Positions 52,886 through 61,045 of a stretch of 64,000 bases of DNA are shown here, piece by piece. The DNA is from Amycolatopsis tolypomycina (GTDB lineage: Bacteria; Actinomycetota; Actinomycetes; Mycobacteriales; Pseudonocardiaceae): positions 1,612,001-1,676,000 of the forward strand of contig NZ_FNSO01000004.1 of the NCBI RefSeq assembly GCF_900105945.1. The letters are read 5' to 3'. A model generated the notes under the pieces. The model made no database searches. It had not been told where the DNA came from and was given only the letters and a program-made list of their open reading frames with translations. The stretch's first letter is position 1. Each line of letters opens with the position of its first letter. Position numbers and translations under genes: made by a program.

Positions 52886-53572
52886 TCAGGCCGCGTGCCG
52901 GCCGTGTGCCTGCCGCCGGAACGGGCGGGGGCGCGGCCGGCCCGTCGCCGGGGCGTCCACAGTGGACCCGGACGTCGCCGCGCCGTCGTCGGCCGTGGCC
53001 GCCGGGAGCGGGGTGCCCGCGTCGCGGTGGCCCCGGTGCACCGCGTACAGCAACGCCAGCCCGAGCACCACGAGCAGGTGGGTCGCCAGGCGGGACAGCG
53101 TCACCTGGCCCGCCGCCAGGTCGCCCGCCGACAACACCAGCAGGACCCCGACGAACCCCGTCAGCAACGGCAGCTGGCCGCCCGCCGTGCGGGGGAGGAG
53201 GGCCGCCGTCAGCAGGCCGATGCCCACCGCCAGGTTCCACGCGCCGCTTTCGTGGCCGACATGGATGCCACCGTGAGCCGTGTCGATCAGCTGCGCGAAC
53301 GCCAGCCCGAGCTGACCGATCGCCACCACCGCCAGCGCGATCCGGCGTCCCCAGCGCTCACCGCTCGGCGCCGGCGTGCGCTCGAGGATCGCCGCGGTCA
53401 GGTCCGGCACCGGCGGGGCCGGGCGCAGCAGCATCGTGCGTCGCAGCCGTTCGGCGCCGGCGAACCACGCCCGGCACTCCGCGCAGGTCGCCAGGTGCTC
53501 GTCGGGCGACACCGGTTCGGCCTCGCCGTCCAGTCGCGCCGACAGAGCTTCGCGGCAGTCCTCGCACCTCAT
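52886..53572 (-). CDS. Zinc-finger anti-sigma factor candidate, polytopic membrane protein
   Basis: 228 residues from ATG 53572. N-terminal zf-HC2 module MRCEDCREALSARLDGE...DEHLATCAECRAWF gives H-x3-C-x2-C plus preceding Cys residues, the ZAS pattern. About five membrane segments (75-180) follow, then a Pro/Arg-rich tail. It is divergent, 58 bp from the SigC-like sigma gene. Probably binds that sigma at the membrane. Most ZAS genes lie downstream of their sigma gene on the same strand, so this layout is less usual. Confidence 0.75.
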   Translation of the reverse strand: MRCEDCREALSARLDGEAEPVSPDEHLATCAECRAWFAGAERLRRTMLLRPAPPVPDLTAAILERTPAPSGERWGRRIALAVVAIGQLGLAFAQLIDTAHGGIHVGHESGAWNLAVGIGLLTAALLPRTAGGQLPLLTGFVGVLLVLSAGDLAAGQVTLSRLATHLLVVLGLALLYAVHRGHRDAGTPLPAATADDGAATSGSTVDAPATGRPRPRPFRRQAHGRHAA

Positions 53573-53630
53573 GGTCCACTAGTCGGACGGCGGATCCGAA
53601 AAGTTCCCGGTCACTGCTATGTTCCGGATC

Positions 53631-54182
53631 ATGACCCACCGTGAGGACGACGACCGCGTCACGGCCCTGGCCCTCTCCGCCGGCCGCGGCGATCGGCGTG
53701 CCCTGGAAGCGTGGGTCCGCGCCACCCAGGCCGACGTCTGGCGGTTCCTCGCCCACCTCACCGACACCGCCGCGGCCGACGACCTCACCCAGGAGACGTA
53801 CCTTCGCGCCTTCGGCAGCCTTCGCCGCTTCGCCGGGCGTTCGTCGTCGCGGACCTGGCTGCTGTCGATCGCACGCCGGGTGGTCGTCGACCAGCTCCGG
53901 GCCGCCGGCGCGCGGCCCAAGATCGCCGACACCGACTGGGAAGCCGCCGCCGAGCGCACCCGCGATCCGGCGGCGGGCTTCGAGGACCTCGTCGAACTCC
54001 GCCTGCTGCTCGACGGGCTGGAGCCGGACCGGCGCGAGGTGCTCGTGCTGACCCAGGTCCTCGGTCTTTCCTACGCCGAGGCGGCCGACGTCTGCGGCTG
54101 CCCGGTCGGCACCGTCCGCTCGCGCGTCGCCCGCGCCCGGGAGGACCTCATCCAGGCCCGGCGCGCCCGCGGGGCCGGCTGA
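53631..54182 (+). CDS. sigC: ECF sigma factor, SigC-like
   Basis: 183 residues from ATG 53631 ([11 protein letters not shown] 53619 adds four residues). Region 2: [52 protein letters not shown]. Region 4: [39 protein letters not shown]. Both blocks read very close to M. tuberculosis SigC (ALALSA..., [35 protein letters not shown]). The molybdenum hydroxylase genes follow after 164 bp, with a promoter of their own. Confidence 0.85.
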   Translation: MTHREDDDRVTALALSAGRGDRRALEAWVRATQADVWRFLAHLTDTAAADDLTQETYLRAFGSLRRFAGRSSSRTWLLSIARRVVVDQLRAAGARPKIADTDWEAAAERTRDPAAGFEDLVELRLLLDGLEPDRREVLVLTQVLGLSYAEAADVCGCPVGTVRSRVARAREDLIQARRARGAG

Positions 54183-54280
54183 ACCGGCCCGCTGGGCCGT
54201 CCGGCGCTGTGGCGGCGCACACATTCGGCGGCTTTCGCTGTCATCTCGTCACAGAGATGCGCGAACCCGACTACTCCGCG

Positions 54281-54309
54281 TTGACGCACCTCGCGGGGGT
54301 CCTTAGCGT
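54281..54309 (+). promoter_or_regulatory. Promoter of the molybdenum hydroxylase genes
   Basis: TTGACG (54281-54286), 17-bp spacer and TAGCGT (54304-54309), about 37 bp upstream of ATG 54347. It looks like a housekeeping promoter rather than an ECF type. Confidence 0.5.
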
Positions 54310-54346
54310 GGCGCGCACCCCGCCACCACCCAGCAAGGGATTCCCG

Positions 54347-56584
54347 ATGGCCCGTCCCACCACCGAACCACCCGAGCCCGGGCAGGTCGGCCGCCGCCGT
54401 TTCCTGACCTACCTGGTCGCCGCGCCCACGCTCACCGTCGCCACCAAGCTCACCGCCGACGCCGTCGCCCCGGCCAGTGCCGAAGCCGTCGTCCCGACCC
54501 TGCCGCAGCCGGCGGAGATCCTCGACCTCGGCGACGTCCTGACGCTGTCGTGCGCGCCGACCGCCGGGATGCTCGTGCTCGAACTGACCGCCGACGGCCG
54601 GGCGCGGCTGCAGCTGCCGCGCGCCGAGGTCGGCCAGGGCATCACGACGGCGACGGCGATGCTCGTCGCCGAAGAGCTGGACCTGCCGCTCGACCGGGTC
54701 GACGTCGTTCTCTCCGACGCCCGCACCGAGCTGCTGTTCAACCAGCTCACCGGTGGGTCGAACACGATGCGCTCGCTCTACGACCCGGTCCGCGCCACCG
54801 CGGCGACCGCGCGCGCCCGGATGGTCGCCGCGGCCGGGGCGCGGTGGGGGACCGACGCGTCACGACTGTCCACACGCGACGGTGCGGTGTGGGCGCCCGA
54901 CGGGCGCAGCGCCTCCTACGGCACCCTCGCCGGGCCGGCGTCGCGGACGGACCTGGCCACCGGGGCCATCGCGCCGAAGGCCGAGTCGGCGCACACGCTC
55001 GTCGGGACGCCGACGTCGCGCCAGGACGCCCGCGCGATGGTCACCGGGAAGCAGGTCTACACGCTCGACCTCGACGTCCCCGGCGCGAACCCGGTGATGG
55101 TGCGGCGCCCGCCGACGATCAACGGCACCGTGAAGAAGGTCAACAACGAAGCCGCCGTCCGGGCCATGCCGGGGATCATCGACATCGCCGTCGTGAAGAC
55201 CGGGGTCGCGGTGATGGCGGAGACGTTCGGCCAGGCCCTCGACGGGAAGAACGCCCTCGACGTCACCTGGGGGCCGGGCACGGTCGACGGCGAGGACGAC
55301 GAGACGATCAAGAAGAAGCTGCGGGCCGCGGCGCTGCCGTTCGTGGTGCCGCCGCTGCTGACCCAGTACGTCGACGGCGAGTTCGACTTCGCCTTCGCCG
55401 GCCACGCGCCGATGGAGTCGAACTCCGCCGTCGCGGACGTCCGCGAGGACAGCGCGACCATCTGGGCCGGGCTCAAGTCGCCGATCGTGGCCAAGCAGAC
55501 CATCGCGCAGGAGCTGGGGCTGCCGGAGAACAAGGTCACCGTGCACGTCCAGCAGGGCGGTGGGTCCTTCGGGCGGCGGCTGTTCTTCGACGCCGCGCTC
55601 GAAGCCGCGCACATCTCGAAGGCGATGAAGAAGCCGGTGCGGCTGATGTGGAGCCGGATCGACGACATGCGCCACGGCCGGGCGCGCGCGGCGAGCTACC
55701 ACCGGATCCGCGCGACCTTCGCGCTCGGGCAGGTGCTGACGTTCGAACACCGCGTCGCGAGCGTCGAAACCGACTGGAGCCACGGGCTCGGCGAGATCCT
55801 CACCGCGTTCGCGGCGAAGCTGCCCGTCGGCGGCAACCTGAGCTTCGCGCAGACGGTGTTCCTGCTGACGGTGAAGTCGCCGTACAACTTCGGCGTCACG
55901 ACGCAGCTGCTCAACGAGGTGCCGCTGAAGTTCCACACCTCGGCGTGGCGGTCGGTCTACTCGGCGAACACCCGCGGCGCCGAAGAGATCATGGTCGACG
56001 AGATCGCGAAGAAGCTCGGCAAGGACCCGGTGGCCTTCCGGCGCGAGTTCATCAAGGAGCCGCGGCAGCGCGCGGTGCTCGACAAGGTCGCCGAACTCGG
56101 CGAGTGGGGCAAGAAGATGCCGGCCGGGTTCGCGCAGGGCGTCGCCGTGCACGGCGAGTACAAGTCCTACACCGCCTGCCTGGTCGAGCTGGACGCGCGC
56201 GACCCGAAGCACCCGCGCGTCACGAAGGCGACGATCGCGGTCGACGTCGGCAAGCCGGTGAACCCGCGCGGGATCCAGGCGCAGATGCTCGGCGGCCTGA
56301 CCGACGCGATTTCGACGACGCTCACCGCGGGCCTGCACATCGACAAGGGCCTGCCGCTGGAGGGCAGCTACTCGCAGTTCCACTACGCGCGGCAGAAGAA
56401 CTCGCCGACCGACGTCACCGTGCACGTCATGCCGGCCAACGGGTCGGACATCGGCGGCGCGGGCGAGCTCGGCCTGCCGGCTCCGGTCGGCGCGATCGCC
56501 AACGCCTACGCCCGGGCGACCGGGACCAAGCCCCGCAGCTTCCCGATCACCTTCCCGGTCGACTTCGACCCGTTCCCGCGCTGA
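54347..56584 (+). CDS. Tat-exported molybdenum hydroxylase large subunit (IorB/CoxL-like)
   Basis: 745 residues from ATG 54347 (AAGGGA upstream). The Tat signal GRRRFLTYLVAAPTLTV is near residue 13. The molybdopterin-binding domains follow: LPRAEVGQGITTATAMLVAEEL, QQGGGSFGRRLFFDAALEAAHIS, and near the end GSDIGGAGELGLPAPVGAIANAYA with the probable catalytic Glu. Layout matches isoquinoline-1-oxidoreductase/aldehyde dehydrogenase-type large subunits that work with one [2Fe-2S] subunit. The Tat signal puts it outside the cytoplasm; the small subunit lacks a signal and would be carried with it. Confidence 0.88.
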   Translation: MARPTTEPPEPGQVGRRRFLTYLVAAPTLTVATKLTADAVAPASAEAVVPTLPQPAEILDLGDVLTLSCAPTAGMLVLELTADGRARLQLPRAEVGQGITTATAMLVAEELDLPLDRVDVVLSDARTELLFNQLTGGSNTMRSLYDPVRATAATARARMVAAAGARWGTDASRLSTRDGAVWAPDGRSASYGTLAGPASRTDLATGAIAPKAESAHTLVGTPTSRQDARAMVTGKQVYTLDLDVPGANPVMVRRPPTINGTVKKVNNEAAVRAMPGIIDIAVVKTGVAVMAETFGQALDGKNALDVTWGPGTVDGEDDETIKKKLRAAALPFVVPPLLTQYVDGEFDFAFAGHAPMESNSAVADVREDSATIWAGLKSPIVAKQTIAQELGLPENKVTVHVQQGGGSFGRRLFFDAALEAAHISKAMKKPVRLMWSRIDDMRHGRARAASYHRIRATFALGQVLTFEHRVASVETDWSHGLGEILTAFAAKLPVGGNLSFAQTVFLLTVKSPYNFGVTTQLLNEVPLKFHTSAWRSVYSANTRGAEEIMVDEIAKKLGKDPVAFRREFIKEPRQRAVLDKVAELGEWGKKMPAGFAQGVAVHGEYKSYTACLVELDARDPKHPRVTKATIAVDVGKPVNPRGIQAQMLGGLTDAISTTLTAGLHIDKGLPLEGSYSQFHYARQKNSPTDVTVHVMPANGSDIGGAGELGLPAPVGAIANAYARATGTKPRSFPITFPVDFDPFPR

Positions 56585-56595
56585 GGAGAGTCACC

Positions 56596-57054
56596 GTGCC
56601 GAACTACACCTTCGTGGTGAACGGGCAATCCGTCACCGTCGACGCGCCCGCCGACCTGCCGATGCTGTGGGCGCTGCGCGACAAGCTCAAGGTCCGCGGG
56701 CCGAAGTACGGCTGCGGCATCAACGTCTGCAAGGCCTGCACCAGCCACCTCGACGGCGAGGCGTTCAACCCCTGCGTCACGCCGGTGTCGGAGTGCGCCG
56801 GGCGCGAGGTCACGACGATCGAGGGCCTGGCCGACGGCGACGAGCTGCACCCGGTCCAGGAGGCCTGGCTGGAGCAGGACGTCGCCCAGTGCGGCTACTG
56901 CCAGCCGGGTCAGATCATGGCGGCGGTCGCGCTGCTGAAGAAGACGAAGAACCCGACCGACGCCGACATCGACGCCATCCAGAACGTGTGCCGCTGCGGC
57001 ACGTACTTCCGGATCCGGGAGGCGATCAAGAGCGCGGCCGCCAAGCTGGCCTGA
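56596..57054 (+). CDS. [2Fe-2S] subunit of the molybdenum hydroxylase
   Basis: 152 residues from GTG 56596 (GAGGAGAG upstream), 11 bp after the large subunit. The plant-type cluster ligands are Cys40, Cys45, Cys48 and Cys60 (GCGINVCKAC, FNPC). The second cluster uses QCGYCQPGQ and VCRCGTYFRIR. The usual CGxCGACTV is CGINVCKACTS here, a variant seen in IorA-like proteins. Electrons pass from the Mo site through these clusters. Large-then-small gene order is reversed relative to iorAB. Confidence 0.9.
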   Translation: MPNYTFVVNGQSVTVDAPADLPMLWALRDKLKVRGPKYGCGINVCKACTSHLDGEAFNPCVTPVSECAGREVTTIEGLADGDELHPVQEAWLEQDVAQCGYCQPGQIMAAVALLKKTKNPTDADIDAIQNVCRCGTYFRIREAIKSAAAKLA

Positions 57055-57057
57055 CCA

Positions 57058-57128
57058 GGGCGGCACTTTCACGTGAAAGTGCCGCCCGCGAATGCGGAGG
57101 TTCGACAAAAGAACCTCCGCATTCGCGG
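57058..57128. repeat. Palindrome (family C) plus long hairpin after the [2Fe-2S] gene
   Basis: A 30-bp perfect palindrome (57058-57087) shares the core GGCACTTTCAC with the repeats at 24534-24593. It is directly followed, with 2 bp overlap, by an 18-bp perfect stem (57086-57103 with 57111-57128; inner arm GCGAATGCGGAGGTTC) over a 7-nt loop GACAAAA. Very probable double terminator. Confidence 0.85.
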
Positions 57129-57220
57129 TTCCTGTAGCAAGTTCACCCGAACGTGGTGGCCTCGTTCGGGTTAGATGTCGGTCTCGGACCTCGACGAAGA
57201 GGCCGGGACCGGAGGCCACC

Positions 57221-58447
57221 ATGCACTACCAGGCGCTTCTGTCCGACGGACGCGCGTCCCGGGTCGCCTCGCTGGCCGCCGAGGTCGAGCGGAAGCTGCC
57301 GGAGCTGATCGACAGCACCGTGCGGCAGATCCTCGCCGAGATGCCCGTGTACGCCGACGCGCGGTTCGTTTCGCACGCCGAGCTCCGGAACTCGGTGCGC
57401 GCCAACCTCGAGCACGTGATGCGCACGCTGCGCGGCTCGGACGTCCCGGACCTGTCGCAGGCCCGCGTCACCGGCCGGGCGCGGGCCCTGCAGGGTGCGC
57501 CGCTGCCGGAGCTGCTGCGGGCCTACCGGATCGGGCTGACCGAGGTGTGGCACCGGTTCGTGGAGCTGACCGCGGTCACCCAGGACCTGGCCGCGCTGGT
57601 CGCGGCGACGACGGCGATCTGGGCCCTGATCGACGACCTCGCCGAGGCGTTGACGACGGCCTACCGCGACACGACGGCGGAAGTGATGGTGGCCCACCAG
57701 AACCGCCGCTCGGCACTGGTGGAGGCCCTGTTCGCGGGCGGCGCGGCGACCGAGGGCGCGCTGTGGGACATCGCCCGCGTGCTCGACCTGTCCCTGGACG
57801 GCACGTTCGTCGTCGCCGCCGCGGAAACCCCGCGGCTGGGCCAGGAACCGCTGCCGCAGATCGAGGCCCGCTTGCGCGCCCTGCAGCACGCGTCGGCGTG
57901 GCGCCTGACCCCGGACCTGCAGGTCGGCGTGGTCTCCCTGCGCGATCCCGCCGCCGCATCGGCGATCGTCTCGTTGGTGCGCGAGCACCCGGTGGGCCGG
58001 GTCGGGATGAGCCCGGTGTTCACCGGCCTCGGCAACACCGCCCGGGCGCTGCATCTGGCGCGGGTGGCGCTGTCGAGCATGACGCCGGGGACGTCGGGCC
58101 TGGTCCAGTTCACCGAGTCCCCGCTGGCCGGGCTGGTGGCGAGCGCTCCGGAGGCGTCGGTCCAGCTGGCCCACCACGTCCTCCAGCCGGTCCTCGACCT
58201 CCCGGGCGACGACCGCAACGTGCTCCTGCTGACGCTGCGCGCGTGGTTCGACTGCCAGGGCTCGACGAAGCTGACATCGGAGCGGATGTTCTGCCACCCC
58301 AACACGATCCGCCACCGCCTGAAGCGCATCACGGAGGAACTGGGCCGGTCCCTGACGAACCCGGCGGACATCGCCGAGCTGGGCGCGGCGCTGCGGGCCC
58401 TGAACCTGTTCCCGGAGGCGACCCACCTGCCGGCACCGCGCCGGTAG
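57221..58447 (+). CDS. PucR/CdaR-type transcriptional regulator
   Basis: 408 residues from ATG 57221 (GGAGG upstream). The N-terminal part (about 15-165) is an all-helical RsbRD-like sensor region. A central GGDEF-like/CdaR region (about 185-300) follows. The C-terminal PucR helix-turn-helix is LTLRAWFDCQGSTKLTSERMFCHPNTIRHRLKRITEELGRSL. PucR proteins in Bacillus control purine catabolism including xanthine dehydrogenase, so control of the upstream Mo hydroxylase genes is plausible. The gene is separated from them by the double terminator. Confidence 0.82.
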   Translation: MHYQALLSDGRASRVASLAAEVERKLPELIDSTVRQILAEMPVYADARFVSHAELRNSVRANLEHVMRTLRGSDVPDLSQARVTGRARALQGAPLPELLRAYRIGLTEVWHRFVELTAVTQDLAALVAATTAIWALIDDLAEALTTAYRDTTAEVMVAHQNRRSALVEALFAGGAATEGALWDIARVLDLSLDGTFVVAAAETPRLGQEPLPQIEARLRALQHASAWRLTPDLQVGVVSLRDPAAASAIVSLVREHPVGRVGMSPVFTGLGNTARALHLARVALSSMTPGTSGLVQFTESPLAGLVASAPEASVQLAHHVLQPVLDLPGDDRNVLLLTLRAWFDCQGSTKLTSERMFCHPNTIRHRLKRITEELGRSLTNPADIAELGAALRALNLFPEATHLPAPRR

Positions 58448-58701
58448 CCGGCCCGGGCCGAGCTCTCGCGCCGGAGTTCGTCAGCGCACGCCGGGCCCGT
58501 ACCGCCGAACTCGCCCGCGGCGAGATCGCTTCCGCGCTCGACTTCACCCACGTCCGGCCGGCCGGAGCCGGGCGCAGGTCGTCCACCCAGAGCCGTTCGG
58601 TCACCTCGCGAGCCCTGGTGGTGACCGGCGTCACTGTCACAGGCGTCCGGCCGCCGGTGTCTTGTGGCCGACCGGATGTCCACCGCAGAACGGGGAAACA
58701 C

Positions 58702-59556
58702 ATGAGCAAGGTCTGGTTGGTCACGGGTTCGTCGCGCGGCTTGGGCCGTTGCTTCGTCGAGGCCGCCCTCGGCCGCGGCGACCAGGTGGCCGCCACCGCA
58801 AGGTCCACCGAAAGCCTGGACGACCTCGTCGCCACCTACGGCGACGCGGTGCTCCCGCTCGCGATGGACGTCACCGACAAGGCCGCCGTCTTCGAGAACG
58901 TGAAGCGGGCCGCCGAGCACTTCGGACGGCTGGACGTCGTCGTGAACAACGCCGGCTACGCGCAGATCGGCGCCATCGAGGAGCTGACCGAGGCGGAGCT
59001 GCGCGCCCAGCTGGAGACCAACGTGTTCGGTCCGGTGTGGGTGATCCAGGCCGCGCTGCCGTACCTGCGCGAGCAGCGCGCCGGCCACTTCATCCAGCTG
59101 TCGTCGGCCGCGGGCCTGATCGCGATGCCACTCGGCGGCGCCTACCAGGCATCCCGCTGGGCGATCGAAGCCCTGGGCGAAACCCTGGCCAAGGAGGTCG
59201 CCGACTTCGGCATCAAGGTGACGATCGTCGAGCCGGGCGGCTTCGCCACCCGCGAGGGCAAGAACCCGAACCCCTTGGCCAACGGCCACGTCGCCGAGAC
59301 CAACCCGGCGTACGACGGGCTGCGCCACCGCCTCGCCGAGGTAGCGGGCAAGCAGCCGGCAGGCGACCCGACCGCCGCGGCCCGCGCCCTCCTCAAGGTC
59401 GTCGACGCCCCCAACCCACCCCTGCGGGTGCTCTTCGGCAAGGGCTTCTACCCGATGATCCAGCAGGCCTACACCGACCGGCTCGCAACCTGGGCCGAGT
59501 GGCAGGACCTGTCGGCCGAGGCTCAAGGCGCCGAAATTGTCGGTGGTCGCCGGTAG
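58702..59556 (+). CDS. Short-chain dehydrogenase/reductase
   Basis: 284 residues from ATG 58702. Classical SDR: nucleotide motif VWLVTGSSRGLGRCFVEAAL (TGxxxGxG), NNAG in VVVNNAGYAQIG, catalytic Ser in QLSSAAGLI and Tyr-x3-x in AYQASRWAIEALGE. In that last motif the usual YxxxK reads Y-Q-A-S-R, with Arg in place of the catalytic Lys. It resembles long SDRs of the oxidoreductase/reductase group with unknown substrate. The preceding 254 bp holds no gene. Confidence 0.85.
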   Translation: MSKVWLVTGSSRGLGRCFVEAALGRGDQVAATARSTESLDDLVATYGDAVLPLAMDVTDKAAVFENVKRAAEHFGRLDVVVNNAGYAQIGAIEELTEAELRAQLETNVFGPVWVIQAALPYLREQRAGHFIQLSSAAGLIAMPLGGAYQASRWAIEALGETLAKEVADFGIKVTIVEPGGFATREGKNPNPLANGHVAETNPAYDGLRHRLAEVAGKQPAGDPTAAARALLKVVDAPNPPLRVLFGKGFYPMIQQAYTDRLATWAEWQDLSAEAQGAEIVGGRR

Positions 59557-59647
59557 AGTGGAAAACGGGGGGCGCCCCGCGGGCTTGGCCCCGGCTGGAC
59601 CGCCTCGGCCCGCTCGGCTCGCCTCGCCCGGCTTGTCCCGCAGGCCC

Positions 59648-59842
59648 GCTTCCGCTCGGCCCGCCCGCAGGGCCGCTTCCGCTCGGCTCGCCCCGCAGGG
59701 CCGCTTCCGCTCGGCTCGCCCCGCAGGGCCGCTTCCGCTCGGCTCGCCCCGCAGGGCCGCTTCCGCTCGGCTCGCCCCGCAGGGCCGCTTCCGCTCGGCT
59801 CGCCCCGCAGGGCCGCTTCCGCTCGGCCTGCCCCGCCCGGCC
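59648..59842. repeat. 28-bp minisatellite (seven units) between convergent genes
   Basis: Five perfect 28-bp units (59675-59814; each begins GCTTCCGCTCGGC and ends CGCAGGGCC) are flanked by one 27-bp and one 28-bp degenerate unit. The whole gap 59557-59953 (397 bp) holds no credible gene. Because 28 is not a multiple of 3, the open frames over it change reading in each unit and look non-coding. Further GC-rich CCGGCTGACCCGC-like repeats follow to 59940. Confidence 0.9.
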
Positions 59843-59953
59843 AGCCTCCGCTGGCCGGGCGTCAGCCCGCCGGGCCCCCGGCTGACCCGCCGCCCGTCTC
59901 AGCCCGGCGAGCCCCGGCTGACCCGCGGCCCCCGTCTCAGCCGGCGAAAAGGC

Positions 59954-60982
59954 TCAGCCGTCGGATGAGCGCTTCCACAGGTTGATGTCCGCGTCCGTCG
60001 CGTGGCTGTCGATCTCCGTCAGCTCCTCCGGCGAGAAATCCAGGTTCCCCAGCGCACCCACGTTGTCCTCCAGCTGCCGCACGCTGCTCGCGCCGATCAG
60101 CACCGATGTCACCCGGCTGTCGCGCAAGGCCCACGCCAGCGCCAGCTGTGCCAGCGACTGCCCGCGGCGGCCGGCGATGTCGTTCAGTGCGCGGACGCGG
60201 CCGAGCCGGGCGGCGTCGAGGGTGTCCGGGTCCAGGGACTTGCCCTGCGCCGCGCGGGAATCCGCCGGCACTCCGTTGAGGTACTTGTCCGTCAGGAGGC
60301 CCTGGGCCAACGGCGAGAACGCGATGCAGCCGGCGCCCGCCTCCGCCAGGGTGTCGAGCAGGCCGTCGGCCTCGATCCAGCGGTTGAGCATCGAATACGA
60401 CGGCTGGTGGATCAGCAGCGGCGTGCCGAGCTCCCGCAGCAGCCGGGCCGTCTCCGCCGTGCGCTCCGAACTGTAGGACGAGATCCCGACGTACAGCGCC
60501 TTCCCGGCGCGGACGGCGGCGTCGAGCGCTCCGACCGTCTCCTCCAGCGGCGTCTCGGGGTCGAAGCGGTGCGAATAGAAGATGTCGACGTAGTCCAGGC
60601 CGAGCCGGCCGAGCGACTGGTCCAGTGAGGACAGCAGGTACTTGCGGGAGCCCCACTCGCCGTACGGGCCGGGCCACATGTCGTAGCCGGCCTTGGTGGA
60701 GATCACCAGCTCGTCGCGGTAGGGCCGGAAGTCCGTGGCCAGCAGCCTGCCGAAGTTCTCCTCAGCCGAGCCGTAGGGCGGGCCGTAGTTGTTGGCCAGG
60801 TCGAAGTGGGTGATGCCCAGGTCGAACGCGCGGCGGGTGATCGCGCGCTGGGTCTCCAGGGGCTTGTCGTGGCCGAAGTTGTGCCACAGCCCGAGCGAGA
60901 TCGCCGGCAGCTTCAGCCCGGAACGCCCGCAGCGCCGGTAGGGAATCGAGTCGTATCGGCCGGATGCCGCAACGTAGGTCAC
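59954..60982 (-). CDS. Aldo/keto reductase (YghZ/glyceraldehyde-3-P reductase-like)
   Basis: 342 residues from GTG 60982; no good ribosome site, so possibly leaderless. AKR marks: THFDLANNYGPPYGSAEENFGRLL (catalytic Asp and Tyr), VISTKAGYDMWPGPYGEWGSRKYLLSSLDQSLGRLGLDYVDIFYSHR (Lys and His) and SVLIGASSVRQLEDNVGAL. The GPYGEWGSRKYL block is typical of the YghZ-type branch that reduces methylglyoxal and glyceraldehyde 3-phosphate with NADPH. It diverges from the MoxR gene. Confidence 0.88.
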   Translation of the reverse strand: MTYVAASGRYDSIPYRRCGRSGLKLPAISLGLWHNFGHDKPLETQRAITRRAFDLGITHFDLANNYGPPYGSAEENFGRLLATDFRPYRDELVISTKAGYDMWPGPYGEWGSRKYLLSSLDQSLGRLGLDYVDIFYSHRFDPETPLEETVGALDAAVRAGKALYVGISSYSSERTAETARLLRELGTPLLIHQPSYSMLNRWIEADGLLDTLAEAGAGCIAFSPLAQGLLTDKYLNGVPADSRAAQGKSLDPDTLDAARLGRVRALNDIAGRRGQSLAQLALAWALRDSRVTSVLIGASSVRQLEDNVGALGNLDFSPEELTEIDSHATDADINLWKRSSDG

Positions 60983-61045
60983 ACGGGCGATGCTAACCCG
61001 CTCTTCGGGTACGCTCCGGGTGAGCGACCGCTTAGGAGGCACGTG

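Noticed and set aside
53573..53630. An ECF-type promoter (GGGAAC...CGTC) between sigC and its anti-sigma gene
   Set aside because: The spacing between the two blocks is about 11-13 bp, too short for an ECF promoter.
57088..57128. A possible attachment site or CRISPR-like repeat after the [2Fe-2S] gene
   Set aside because: Only one stem-loop, directly after a stop codon, with no integrase, cas gene or spacer array nearby; a terminator explains it.
58448..58701. A search for a small gene or operator in the gap before the SDR gene
   Set aside because: Only short imperfect dyads such as GTGAC-N4-GTCAC were seen, with no start/ribosome-site combination that supports a gene.
59648..59842. The seven-unit tandem array considered as a CRISPR array
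   Set aside because: Units are directly adjacent with no spacers, and no cas genes are present.
59537..59968. A plus-strand frame over the 28-bp repeats (ARLAPQGRFRSARPAG-type peptide)
   Set aside because: A 28-bp period shifts the frame in each unit; the translation has no family similarity and the open frame follows from GC content.
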